From: Halapricum hydrolyticum
Lineage (GTDB): Archaea; Halobacteriota; Halobacteria; Halobacteriales; Haloarculaceae
Direction of reading: 5' to 3'
Length of the DNA: 64,000 bases
Assembly: GCF_025517535.1 (NCBI RefSeq)
Contig: NZ_JAOPKC010000002.1
Coordinates: 248,001 to 312,000 of the forward strand
Below, one piece after another: positions 34,186-43,058 of this stretch (position 1 is the first letter of the stretch; every line of letters starts with the position of its first letter). The position numbers were made by a program, and so were the translations under genes. The notes beneath the pieces are model-generated. The model was not told the origin of the DNA, made no database searches, and was given only the letters and a program-made list of their open reading frames with translations.

Positions 34186-36312
34186 ATGAGTCTCAGCGAC
34201 CCGGATCGCGAACTCGTGACCGACCATCTCGGTCGCGAGCCCACCCAGGCGGAGCAAGCCCTCTTCGAGAACCTCTGGAGCGAGCACTGCGCGTATCGCT
34301 CTTCGCGCCCGCTGTTGGGCGCGTTCGAGACCGACGGCGAGAACGTTATCGTCCCGCCCGGCGACGACGCTGGCGTGGTCGCGATCCCGTCCGAGGACGG
34401 CGAAGACACCTACATCGCCATGGGGATCGAGAGTCACAACCACCCCAGCTACGTCGATCCCTTCGACGGCGCGGCCACGGGCGTCGGCGGGATCGTCCGC
34501 GACATCCTCTCGATGGGTGCGTACCCGATCGCGCTGACCGACAGCCTCTATTTCGGTGACTTCGAGAGGGAGTACCCCCGCTATCTCTTCGAGGGGGTCG
34601 TCGAGGGGATCTCGCATTACGGCAACAGCATCGGCGTCCCCACGGTCGCCGGCAGCGTCGCCTTCCACGACGGCTACGAGGGTAACCCCCTGGTGAACGT
34701 CGCCTGCGTGGGGCTGACCGACTCCGACCGACTCGTCACCGCAGAGGCACAGGAGCCCGGCAACAAGCTCGTCCTCGTGGGCCGAGAAACCGGCCGTGAC
34801 GGCATGGGTGGCGCTTCCTTCGCGAGCGAAGACCTCGCCGAGGACGCCGAGACCGAGGACCGCCCCGCGGTCCAGGTCGGCGATCCCTACAGCGAGAAGC
34901 TCCTGATCGAGTGCAACGAGCAACTGATTGACGAGGACCTGATCGAATCGGCCCGCGACCTCGGCGCGGCCGGACTGGGCGGGGCGTCCTCGGAACTGGT
35001 CGCGAAAGGCGGGCTCGGAGCCGCGATCGAACTCGAACGGGTCCATCAGCGCGAACCCGGGATGAACGGCACCGAGATCCTGCTGTCGGAGTCTCAGGAG
35101 CGGATGGTCTACGAAGTCAGGCCCGACGACGTCGACCGCGTCAGCGAGATCGCCGAGCGCTACGACCTGCAAGCCTCTCTCATCGGCGAGACGACAGAGG
35201 ACGGGATCTACCACTGCACCTTCGAGGGCGAGACGGTCGTCGAGGCCGACGCGGAATTCCTCGGCGAGGGTGCACCGATGAACGACCTCGATCACGTCGA
35301 GCCGGCCCAGCCCGAGCGTGACCTGCCCGAACTCGATCTCGAAACGGCTTTCGAGACTGTCGTCGGGTCACCAAACACCGCGAGCAAACGCTGGGTCTAC
35401 CGCCAGTACGACCACGAAGTGCAGGTCCGGACGGCCACGCCGCCGGGCGACGACGCGGCCGTTCTATCTATCCGGAAAGCAGAACAGGGACTGGCGATCT
35501 CGGCCGGTGCGGACCCCAACTGGACGGCCGCGGCACCCTACGAGGGCGCTCGTGCGGTCGGACTGGAGAACGCGACCAACATCGCCGCGAAGGGTGCGAC
35601 CCCACTGGCCGCAGTTGACTGTCTCAACGGCGGCAACCCCGAGAAGTCAGACGTCTACGGCGGGTTCAAGGCGATCGTCGACGGGCTGGCCGACATCTGT
35701 TCGACGCTCGAGACACCGGTCGTCGGCGGTAACGTCTCGCTGTACAACGACTCCGTCGAGGGACCGATCCCGCCGACGCCGACGCTGACGATGGTCGGCA
35801 CGAAAGATGGCTACGACGCCCCACCGATGGCACTATCCGGCGACGGGACGCTGCTTCTGGTCGGCGGGACCGACGACGAGCCCGCCCTCGGTGGTTCCGA
35901 GCTACTCGCCCAACTTGGCGGGAGCGATCGCTTCCCCGAACTCCCGGCGGATCCCGCCGAGTTGATCGAGACGATCGCCAAGGTCGCGGACTTCGAGAGC
36001 ACGCTGGCGACCCACGACGTCAGCCACGGTGGCCTGGCGGTCACGCTCGCGGAGATGGTCTCCGACGACGCCGGGGTGGACGTGACCGTCGAGAGTCCGA
36101 TCGCCCTGTTCGACGAACAGCCCGGCCGGGTCGTCGTCGAAACGACCGACCCCGAGGCCGTACGCGAGGCGTTCGACGGCGTCGCCCCCGTCCAGGAGCT
36201 GGGAGAGGCGACGTCCGACGGCACGCTCTCGATCGCGGCCGGCGAAGCGTCGCTGGCCGCCGACGCGGCCGACGTGGCCGAGTTGCGTGGCGTCATCGAA
36301 GAGGAGCTGTAG
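34186..36312 (+). CDS. purL: Phosphoribosylformylglycinamidine synthase subunit PurL
   Basis: 708 residues from the ATG at 34186, preferred to one at 34159. Signatures are EHCAYRSSRPLL, GIESHNHPSYVDPFDGAATG, VGGIVRDILSMGAYPIAL and VGGNVSLYND. It is the large synthase subunit of purine synthesis, converting FGAR to FGAM with ammonia supplied by PurQ. It is divergent from the MoaD-like gene. Confidence 0.97.
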   Translation: MSLSDPDRELVTDHLGREPTQAEQALFENLWSEHCAYRSSRPLLGAFETDGENVIVPPGDDAGVVAIPSEDGEDTYIAMGIESHNHPSYVDPFDGAATGVGGIVRDILSMGAYPIALTDSLYFGDFEREYPRYLFEGVVEGISHYGNSIGVPTVAGSVAFHDGYEGNPLVNVACVGLTDSDRLVTAEAQEPGNKLVLVGRETGRDGMGGASFASEDLAEDAETEDRPAVQVGDPYSEKLLIECNEQLIDEDLIESARDLGAAGLGGASSELVAKGGLGAAIELERVHQREPGMNGTEILLSESQERMVYEVRPDDVDRVSEIAERYDLQASLIGETTEDGIYHCTFEGETVVEADAEFLGEGAPMNDLDHVEPAQPERDLPELDLETAFETVVGSPNTASKRWVYRQYDHEVQVRTATPPGDDAAVLSIRKAEQGLAISAGADPNWTAAAPYEGARAVGLENATNIAAKGATPLAAVDCLNGGNPEKSDVYGGFKAIVDGLADICSTLETPVVGGNVSLYNDSVEGPIPPTPTLTMVGTKDGYDAPPMALSGDGTLLLVGGTDDEPALGGSELLAQLGGSDRFPELPADPAELIETIAKVADFESTLATHDVSHGGLAVTLAEMVSDDAGVDVTVESPIALFDEQPGRVVVETTDPEAVREAFDGVAPVQELGEATSDGTLSIAAGEASLAADAADVAELRGVIEEEL

Positions 36313-36406
36313 GTTTCTGCTGGAGGCGTCGAGAGTCGTCCTGGTGCCGTCGACAGGATCGAAGACGAACTGTGGGTTTTTGTCGATAGTGGTCGAATCG
36401 CTGCCC

Positions 36407-36844
36407 ATGAATGAGAGATCCCCGCTGGAACGGGCTCGTGAGAACCTCACCGGGATCGTCTCCGTACTCGTCACCGGGATCTGGCTCGCCGCGATGTTCA
36501 CTGGACAGGGGTGGTGGCTCCCGTTCATGTTGTTCGGGTACATCGTGATCGTCCCGCTGACGGCGCTCCTGTTCGGCGACGAGGACGACGTCGCCGAGTG
36601 GTGGGACGATGAGGACAGTGTCGAGAGCACGAAAGCGAAAGAGCACACCGACGACCAGCTCGACGCCCTGGAGACGCTGCGCGAACGATACGCCCGCGGT
36701 GAACTCACCGACGAGCAGTTCGAACGCAAGGTCGAGCGGCTGCTCGAAACGGAGACGCTCGAAGACATCGAGGACCGATCCCGCGCCGCGTCAAGCCGCG
36801 AAGACCCGGCGGGCGATCGGGAACCGGAACGGGAGTTCTCGTAG
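36407..36844 (+). CDS. SHOCT-domain membrane protein
   Basis: 145 residues. Two membrane helices (GIVSVLVTGIWLAAMF; WWLPFMLFGYIVIVPLTALL) are followed by an acidic linker and a C-terminal SHOCT motif (LETLRERYARGELTDEQFER, KVERLLETE). SHOCT proteins are common and mostly uncharacterised oligomerising membrane proteins. The ATG at 36407 is used since the upstream frame overlaps purL. Confidence 0.82.
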   Translation: MNERSPLERARENLTGIVSVLVTGIWLAAMFTGQGWWLPFMLFGYIVIVPLTALLFGDEDDVAEWWDDEDSVESTKAKEHTDDQLDALETLRERYARGELTDEQFERKVERLLETETLEDIEDRSRAASSREDPAGDREPEREFS

Positions 36845-36889
36845 TCGCGATCATCAACAGTTATCGCCCTCCCGCCCTCGAAGGCAGGT

Positions 36890-38011
36890 ATGACCGACTT
36901 CTCACGGCGAGTCGAACAGGTGTCGATCTCGGGGATCCGCGAGGTGTTCGAGGCCGCGGGCGAGGACGCGATCAACCTCGGACTCGGACAGCCGGACTTT
37001 CCGACGCCCGAGCACGCCCGCCAGGCCGCCATCGAAGCGATCCGGGCCGGCGACGCCGACGGCTACACCTCGAACAAGGGGACCCGCGAACTCCGGGAGG
37101 CGATCAGCGCGAAACACGCCCGGGACAACGACCTCGACGTCGATCCCGAGGACGTCATCGCGACAGCGGGCGGCAGCGAGGCGCTGCACCTCGCCCTGGA
37201 GGCACACGTCGACGCGGGCGAGGAAGTGATCTTCCCGGACCCGGGCTTCGTCTCCTACGACGCGCTGACCCGCCTCGCCGACGGCACCCCCAGGCCCGTC
37301 CCGCTACGGGAGGATCTGACGCTCGATCCCGAAACGGTCGAGGAGGCGATCACCGACGACACCGCCGCGTTCGTGGTCAACAGCCCCGCCAATCCGACGG
37401 GTGCAGCCCAGTCGCCCGCGGACATGCGGGAGTTCGCCCGGATCGCCGACGAACACGACGTGCTCTGTATCACCGACGAGGTGTACGAACACATCGTCTT
37501 CGAGGGCGAGCACCGCTCGCCGCTGGAGTTCTCAGAGGAGGGCAACGTCGTCCTGATCAACGCCTGCTCGAAGACCTACTCGATGACCGGGTGGCGGCTC
37601 GGCTGGGTCACCGGTCCGACCGACCGGATCGAGCGGATGTTGCGCGTCCACCAGTACATCCAGGCCTGTGCCAGCGCACCCGCCCAGTACGCCGCCGAGG
37701 CCGCACTGTCGGGTCCACAGGACGCCGTCGGGGAGATGGTCACCGCCTTCCAGCGGCGGCGAGACGTCCTGCTCGACGGCTTCGACGACATGGGACTGAC
37801 GTATCCGACCCCGAAGGGCGCGTTCTACGCGATGCCGAAGGTACCCGACGGCTGGGTCGAGGAAGTGCTCGACCGCGGTGTCGTGGTCGTGCCCGGCGAC
37901 GCCTTCGGCCAGCACGGCGAGGGGTACGCCCGGATCTCGTACGCGACCGGGATCGAAGAGCTGAAAGACGCGATCGAGATCATGGACGACGCGACGCGGG
38001 CGATCCGGTAG
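36890..38011 (+). CDS. Class I PLP-dependent aminotransferase (aspartate aminotransferase-like)
   Basis: 373 residues. It contains INLGLGQPDFPTPEHARQAA, the NSPANPTG motif, ITDEVYEHIVFEG and the PLP lysine in SKTYSMTGWRLGWV. It fits fold-type I aspartate or aromatic aminotransferases (subgroup I-gamma-like). Specificity is not determinable by eye. It stands 45 bp after the SHOCT gene. Confidence 0.92.
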   Translation: MTDFSRRVEQVSISGIREVFEAAGEDAINLGLGQPDFPTPEHARQAAIEAIRAGDADGYTSNKGTRELREAISAKHARDNDLDVDPEDVIATAGGSEALHLALEAHVDAGEEVIFPDPGFVSYDALTRLADGTPRPVPLREDLTLDPETVEEAITDDTAAFVVNSPANPTGAAQSPADMREFARIADEHDVLCITDEVYEHIVFEGEHRSPLEFSEEGNVVLINACSKTYSMTGWRLGWVTGPTDRIERMLRVHQYIQACASAPAQYAAEAALSGPQDAVGEMVTAFQRRRDVLLDGFDDMGLTYPTPKGAFYAMPKVPDGWVEEVLDRGVVVVPGDAFGQHGEGYARISYATGIEELKDAIEIMDDATRAIR

Positions 38012-38127
38012 CTCGTCGTTTCCGGTTTTCTTCGCAGCAATGCACACGGTCGTAGATTTGGACCCGATGCCAGACGTGCTCACGGTGTTGCGCGCGTCTG
38101 CCGTGGTTCACATCCTGGCTCGCAGCA

Positions 38128-38151
38128 GTCGCTCGCGAGTTTGCGAGCGAC
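38128..38151 (-). terminator. 9-bp stem hairpin 3' of tRNA-Glu
   Basis: On the minus strand GTCGCTCGC pairs exactly with GCGAGCGAC across a 6-nt loop, starting five bases after the tRNA 3' end. It may act in termination or 3' processing. A T-tract is not evident, so the role is uncertain. Confidence 0.4.
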
Positions 38152-38155
38152 AGAA

Positions 38156-38230
<75 letters not shown>

Positions 38231-38392
38231 GTTCGACATCGGGAACGATGGCTTGCGGGTTTATAAATTACACCAATCGGAGCGAGCACGGGTCGTGCTA
38301 CACTATCTCGCAGACGGGAGCAGGACCGCGACGACGAGCGGAGCGTCGATCGCTGTCGCAACATCCATACCCACTGGGAGATACCGACGCGT

Positions 38393-38851
38393 ATGGGACT
38401 GTTCGATCGGCTGTTCGGCTCGTCCGCGGGCACGTCGCGGGTCGCACTGCTCGTCGACGGGCCGAACGTTCTCCGCGAGGAGTTCGACGTCGACCTGGAC
38501 GACCTCCGGGACGTCGCGAGCGCACGTGGCCGACTCGTGAGGACGCGACTATATCTCGACGAACACGCGACCCCCGGACTGATCCAGGCGGCCGAGGCCC
38601 GCGGGTTCGAGGTCGTCACGACCAGCGGCGACGTCGACGTCAAACTTGCCGTCGACGCGGCAGCCATCGCCGCCCGCGGTGACGCCGACGTGCTGGCGAT
38701 CGCCTCCCGCGACACCGACTTCAAACCGGTGCTGGAACTCGCCGCACGCGAGGGGCTCCGGACGGTCGCGATCGCACCCGGCACGTACGGCCGCTCCGAC
38801 GCGCTTCGGAACGCCGCTCACGAGGCAGTCACGCTTGACGGCGAAAGCTGA
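38393..38851 (+). CDS. NYN/LabA-type putative ribonuclease
   Basis: 152 residues. It has the acidic PIN-like signature of the NYN fold: VALLVDGPNVLREE near residue 20, GDVDVKLAVDAAAIAARG near 80, and IASRDTDFKPVLELA near 103. NYN proteins are predicted metal-dependent RNases. It is next to a tRNA gene, but that need not be functional. Confidence 0.88.
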   Translation: MGLFDRLFGSSAGTSRVALLVDGPNVLREEFDVDLDDLRDVASARGRLVRTRLYLDEHATPGLIQAAEARGFEVVTTSGDVDVKLAVDAAAIAARGDADVLAIASRDTDFKPVLELAAREGLRTVAIAPGTYGRSDALRNAAHEAVTLDGES

Positions 38852-38923
38852 CATCTATCTCTACAGACCGGCAAAAAGAGGAGCTCAGCGACGGACTCCG
38901 ATCGATTCACGACCTGTGGAATC

Positions 38924-38931
38924 TTTTATTA
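38924..38931 (+). promoter_or_regulatory. TATA box of the DUF1508-repeat gene
   Basis: TTTTATTA lies 27-34 nt before the ATG at 38958, the spacing of a leaderless haloarchaeal promoter. Confidence 0.6.
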
Positions 38932-38957
38932 GGTTAGCCTGAGATATCTTCAGTAGT

Positions 38958-40481
38958 ATGGGAACGAATACCTCTCAAGGTCCGTTGTACAGCTTCTATC
39001 GAAATCGGGTCGGCGAGCCGGACACCGACGACGAGGTTCGCGGCTACTGGGTGTTCCTGATCGGCTTGCTCCTCGGGGTCGCCGGGCTCGTCCTGTTTTT
39101 CCTCAGCGAGTCTGCGGTCGGAGCCGACGGGTTCACGCTCCGTGAGGGAAGTATCATGCTACTGGCGGTCGGGCTGTCGATGCTCGTCGCCGGACCAGTG
39201 ATTCGGCTCCCACTGCAGTCGTGGGCGACCTACGCGGCGTATCTCGGCCAGGCGGTCTGTTTCGCTGCCGTCGCCTGGTTCACCGTCGTCTTCCCGACCG
39301 ACTGGCCGACGCTCACCGGCAACCAGCCAGTGATCTTTCTGTATGCCGCCGGGCTGGCGATCATCACGCTGGCCGGCGTCGCCGGTTCGGTCATCGGCGG
39401 GGCGACTCGCGAAGCGCTCGAAACCAGCGAACAACGCACCTCGGAACTTGAAGCCGAGTTGGAGGCGACACGACAGGAGCGCGAAACCATCCAGTCGGAG
39501 CTGACCTCCGACCTCGAAGAACTCGAAGGACTCGTCGATTCGCTACACACCAGTCAGGCACAGTTCGAGCTATACGAGGACCGGGCAGCGCAGTGGCGCT
39601 GGCGGCTGCGCCACCGCAACGGGAACGTCATCGCCGACAGCGGCGAGAGTTACACCCGCAAGCACAACGCGAAAAAGGGGATGGCGAGCGTTAGACGTAA
39701 CGCCCTCGGCGCGACGCTGCTGGAGATCGTCCCCGAACCACAGGAAGAGCCCGAGGATGCGCTCGAAGCGGCCCCGCTCATTCCAGACATGAACGACGAG
39801 AGCCGGGCGACGTTCGAGTTGTACGAGGACAGCGCCGGACAGTGGCGCTGGCGGCTGGTCCACGACAACGGCAACGTCATCGCCGACAGCGGTGAAGGCT
39901 ACTCCAGCAAACAGAAAGCGCGACAGGGGATCGACAGCGTCAAAGGGAACGCTGGCCCGGCCAGTTACCTGCAGTTCGATCCGGCGTCGTTCGAGATCTA
40001 CCGCGACAGTGCTGGCGAGTGGCGGTTCCGCCTGCTCCATCGCAACGGGAACATCCTCGCGGCGGCTAGCGAAGGGTACACCCGCCGGCGAGACGCCAAA
40101 CGGGCTGTCGACTCGTTGCGAGAGGACGTCTCGGACGACCGGTTCGAGACCTACGAGGACAACCGCGGCGAAACCCGCTGGCGCTGGCGGGCCGCAAACG
40201 GTGAGATCGTCGCCACGAGCGGCGAGGGATACAGCTCCAGATCGGACGCCGAAGAGGCAGTCGAGCGCGTCCAGCGTCTCGCGCCCGAGGCAGACGCGCT
40301 CGATGTCGGGCTCGCGGCGTTCGAGGTCTTCGAGGATGAGGGAGAGGAATGGCGCTGGCGGCTGCGCCACCGCAACGGGAACGTCATCGCCGACAGCGGC
40401 GAGGGCTACGCGGAGCGCAACAAGGTCCACGACGCCATCGAGAGCGTCAAGAAGAACGCTCCCGGGGCCGACATCGAATAG
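38958..40481 (+). CDS. Membrane protein with five tandem DUF1508 (YegP-like) repeats
   Basis: 507 residues. Four membrane helices (about 25-155) are followed by a coiled coil rich in Glu/Arg (about 155-200) and five DUF1508 repeats starting at residues 203, 286, 345, 396 and 455. The repeats have the pattern FELYED-x-x-WRWRLRHRNGN, then SGEGY and a helix. YegP-type proteins usually carry one or two such repeats and are soluble, so a five-fold, membrane-fused form is unusual. Repeats 1 and 5 are nearly identical in the core. Function is unknown. A TATA box 27-34 nt upstream fits a leaderless start. Confidence 0.85.
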   Translation: MGTNTSQGPLYSFYRNRVGEPDTDDEVRGYWVFLIGLLLGVAGLVLFFLSESAVGADGFTLREGSIMLLAVGLSMLVAGPVIRLPLQSWATYAAYLGQAVCFAAVAWFTVVFPTDWPTLTGNQPVIFLYAAGLAIITLAGVAGSVIGGATREALETSEQRTSELEAELEATRQERETIQSELTSDLEELEGLVDSLHTSQAQFELYEDRAAQWRWRLRHRNGNVIADSGESYTRKHNAKKGMASVRRNALGATLLEIVPEPQEEPEDALEAAPLIPDMNDESRATFELYEDSAGQWRWRLVHDNGNVIADSGEGYSSKQKARQGIDSVKGNAGPASYLQFDPASFEIYRDSAGEWRFRLLHRNGNILAAASEGYTRRRDAKRAVDSLREDVSDDRFETYEDNRGETRWRWRAANGEIVATSGEGYSSRSDAEEAVERVQRLAPEADALDVGLAAFEVFEDEGEEWRWRLRHRNGNVIADSGEGYAERNKVHDAIESVKKNAPGADIE

Positions 40482-40651
40482 GGGTCCAGCCGAGCACTCC
40501 CGTCGCGTAGCTACTTTCTCGAATATTAAGACTGTCAGCGTTCGCGACTACGGCTTTGCTGGCGTTCGCGACACTGCCGTCGCTCACCGTCTACGACGTC
40601 CCGGTGAAGGCTCACTATCAGCCATTGCGACGAGAAGCACTTAAACGATCG

Positions 40652-41224
40652 TCACTCTGACTCGAACAGGTCCGGGTTTTCGAGAGCGAACTCGATACCT
40701 TCACGGAAACCGGCCCGGAACCACGCGCGGCGCTTCGCGTCGACGTCGCCCCCACTCGCTGCCGAGAGATCGCTCGCGTCGATATCTGCAAGGTCGCCCG
40801 CGTCCGCCTTCCCGCCAGTGGATTCGGGCGATGCATCGACGCTCGACTCCGGCCCGGCGTCGTCCGACTCCGTGGTCGCGTCCGCCGGCGTCGAGCCGTC
40901 GCCTCCGACCCCCGGGTCGATGTCGTCGACGTCCGGGACGTCCACGTCTTCTGCTTCGGGCTCGGGATCGCCGTTCTCGGCCCACTGTTCGAGACTGCCG
41001 TACTCGTCTTTGATCTCCGCGAAGGTCGCGTCCGCGTCTGCCGGACCGAGGAACTGTTCGAGGACCTGCTTGTAGAACATCTTGACGTGCTGTCCCTCTT
41101 CGGCGAGGCGGTCGAGGTCGACCGGCCACTCCTCGGCGATCTTCTCGGCTGCGTCCGACTGCTGGTCGGTCTTGAAGTTCGTCTCGACGATCTCGACTTC
41201 GTCGGGATACTGCTCGGAGCTCAT
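40652..41224 (-). CDS. Uncharacterised acidic haloarchaeal protein
   Basis: 190 residues. Residues 1-90 (MSSEQYPDEVEIVETNFKTD, VDLDRLAEEGQHVKMFYKQV) look globular. Then follows a disordered Asp/Ser/Gly-rich linker (about 95-160) and a C-terminal helix (AKRRAWFRAGFREGIEFALE). No known domain is recognised. It is divergent from the histidine kinase gene. Confidence 0.7.
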   Translation of the reverse strand: MSSEQYPDEVEIVETNFKTDQQSDAAEKIAEEWPVDLDRLAEEGQHVKMFYKQVLEQFLGPADADATFAEIKDEYGSLEQWAENGDPEPEAEDVDVPDVDDIDPGVGGDGSTPADATTESDDAGPESSVDASPESTGGKADAGDLADIDASDLSAASGGDVDAKRRAWFRAGFREGIEFALENPDLFESE

Positions 41225-41285
41225 CGTCCCCGCTATCGCTCCCGATCACTATCAAATGCGGGGGATGTCGCCCCCGTCCAGGGAA

Positions 41286-41294
41286 TTATATTTA
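41286..41294 (+). promoter_or_regulatory. TATA box of the histidine kinase gene
   Basis: TTATATTTA lies about 25 nt before the GTG at 41319, supporting that start and a leaderless transcript. Confidence 0.65.
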
Positions 41295-41318
41295 TCCAGG
41301 CCGCCACACTGTACGCCC

Positions 41319-42965
41319 GTGACTGCGTTGTCGAATCTCGTCTACATCGTCGCGTTTGCATTCACGTCGCTGACCTGTTTTGCCAGCCTCGCCCGTGCCA
41401 AACGAATCGAGGATCGCGATACACGGATCGGACTGATTGGGCTGCTCACAGGGAGCGGCGCGTGGGCCGGCGCACACACCGCAGTGCTCCTGCTCCCCGG
41501 CTTTCAACTGAAGAACGCAGCCTACCTGGTCGGGCTCGTCTTCGGCTTCTCGACGGTCTGGGCGTGGCTGTACTTCACGTCGGCATACACCGGGCGAACC
41601 TATCACCGGGAGTCGACGTTCCGGCGTGCCGGCATCGCGACGTACCTGCTCGTCGTCGCCGTCAAGCTCACGAACCCGCTGCACTCCCAGTACTACGAGG
41701 CTACGCTCGTCGAGGACGGGTTCACGCACCTAGTGATCCAGCAGGGGGTCGTCCACTGGACGGTGACGGGGCTGTCCTACGCGCTGGCCTCGATCGGGCT
41801 GTTCATGCTCTTCGAGCAGTTCGCCGAGTCCGATCACGGCACCCGGATCGTCGCCGCACTCGCGTCGCTGACGGCAGTGCCGGTCGTCCTCGACATCGCG
41901 GCGTACTCGATCCCGCAACTCGTCAACATCATCCACGCGCCTTTCGGCGTCGCCGCGTTTGCGCTCGGCGCGCTCTTTCTCTACCAGGAGCGGTTCCTGG
42001 CCGTCCACTTCTCGGCCGACGTCGACGACGCGGTCGTCTTTCTCGACGACAACGATCGGATTCGGGACTACAACGATGCCGCCACACGGATCGTCCCCGG
42101 GCTAGACGGAATGCGGGGTGAATCAGTCGAACATGTGGAACCGCTTGCGGACGCACTCGGCGCGGGGCGGACTGTTCTCGATATTCGGATCGATGCCGAA
42201 ACGCGTCATTTCCTGGTGACTGAAAGCGACTTCTCGCTCGGCCAGACCGGGTACGGACGGATGATCGTGTTGACCGACGTCACCCGGATCGAGCGCCAGC
42301 GCCGTGAGCTGAAACGCCACAACGATCAACTGGAGGATCTATCCGTCGGTATCCGCCACGAGTTGCGCAACACACTCCAGATCGTCGCCGGGAATATCGA
42401 GGCCGCCGAACAGTACGTCGAACGCGACCCGGAGACGGCAGCCCGCGCGCTCTCGACAGCGTCTGCGACGACCAAGCGGATGCGCGAGATTGTCGACGAT
42501 CTGTCGATGCTGGCCGAGTACAGCCAGACAGTCGAAGGGACCCAGCGAGTGCCGTTTCGCGAGACCGCCGAGGCAGCCTGGCGACGAGCCGATCCTGACG
42601 GACTCGAACTACAGCTAGAGGGGGACGGCGCCCTCGAGGCCGACGAGAGTCGGTTCGAGGAGTTGCTCTACCGCGCGTTCCTCTTCGCCGACGCCGTCGA
42701 GGGATCGTCGGTCACGCTCGCGCTCGATGGTAACGGGCTGGTGTTCGAGACTGACGGTGACCGTCCAGTGGGGACCAGCGCGGAGACGTTCTTCGAGTTC
42801 GAGGAGTCGGTCCCGACTGCCGAGGCCGGGATGGCGTTGCCGAGCCTCCGGGCGCTCGCCCGCGCTCACGGCTGGGAACCCGTCTTCGATTCCGGCTACG
42901 ACGAAGGCGTCCGGATCGTGGTCGAAGGCGTCGTGACGTCTCCGGGCGCGGTCGCTGCGGAGTGA
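41319..42965 (+). CDS. 7TM-sensor histidine kinase with a degenerate ATPase domain
   Basis: 548 residues from the GTG. Seven membrane helices (about 5-225, HisKA_7TM type) are followed by a PAS-like domain (about 230-335: DVDDAVVFLDDNDRIRDYND) and an H-box GIRHELRNTLQIVAGN with His347. The ATP-binding domain is poorly conserved: the N-box region reads ESRFEELLYRAFLFADAVEG without the usual Asn, and the DxGxG box is absent (VFETDGDRPVG). The protein may sense a membrane signal and act mainly as a phosphatase or scaffold. No response regulator is adjacent. Confidence 0.85.
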   Translation: MTALSNLVYIVAFAFTSLTCFASLARAKRIEDRDTRIGLIGLLTGSGAWAGAHTAVLLLPGFQLKNAAYLVGLVFGFSTVWAWLYFTSAYTGRTYHRESTFRRAGIATYLLVVAVKLTNPLHSQYYEATLVEDGFTHLVIQQGVVHWTVTGLSYALASIGLFMLFEQFAESDHGTRIVAALASLTAVPVVLDIAAYSIPQLVNIIHAPFGVAAFALGALFLYQERFLAVHFSADVDDAVVFLDDNDRIRDYNDAATRIVPGLDGMRGESVEHVEPLADALGAGRTVLDIRIDAETRHFLVTESDFSLGQTGYGRMIVLTDVTRIERQRRELKRHNDQLEDLSVGIRHELRNTLQIVAGNIEAAEQYVERDPETAARALSTASATTKRMREIVDDLSMLAEYSQTVEGTQRVPFRETAEAAWRRADPDGLELQLEGDGALEADESRFEELLYRAFLFADAVEGSSVTLALDGNGLVFETDGDRPVGTSAETFFEFEESVPTAEAGMALPSLRALARAHGWEPVFDSGYDEGVRIVVEGVVTSPGAVAAE

Positions 42966-43014
42966 CCGAGACGGTCACGGCGGACAACTTGCCGGTCTCG
43001 GCACCCCCGAACGC

Positions 43015-43028
43015 ACAGCCGGCAGTAT
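43015..43028 (+). repeat. Solo end of the 79-bp hairpin element (mutL side)
   Basis: ACAGCCGGCAGTAT matches the right arm of copy 1. It ends 30 bp before the mutL ATG, with no inner dyad. Confidence 0.5.
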
Positions 43029-43058
43029 CAAGAGCGTCGCTTCCCAACGAGTCCACGA

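Noticed and set aside
33730..35295. 521-codon minus-strand frame joining moaD to purL antisense
   Set aside because: Only the last 91 codons match MoaD. The remainder lies antisense to purL, and a TATA-like box precedes the ATG at 34005.
40482..40651. Possible small gene or RNA between the DUF1508 gene and the next gene
   Set aside because: GCGTTCGCGAC occurs twice here, but no convincing start, reading frame or stable fold was seen.
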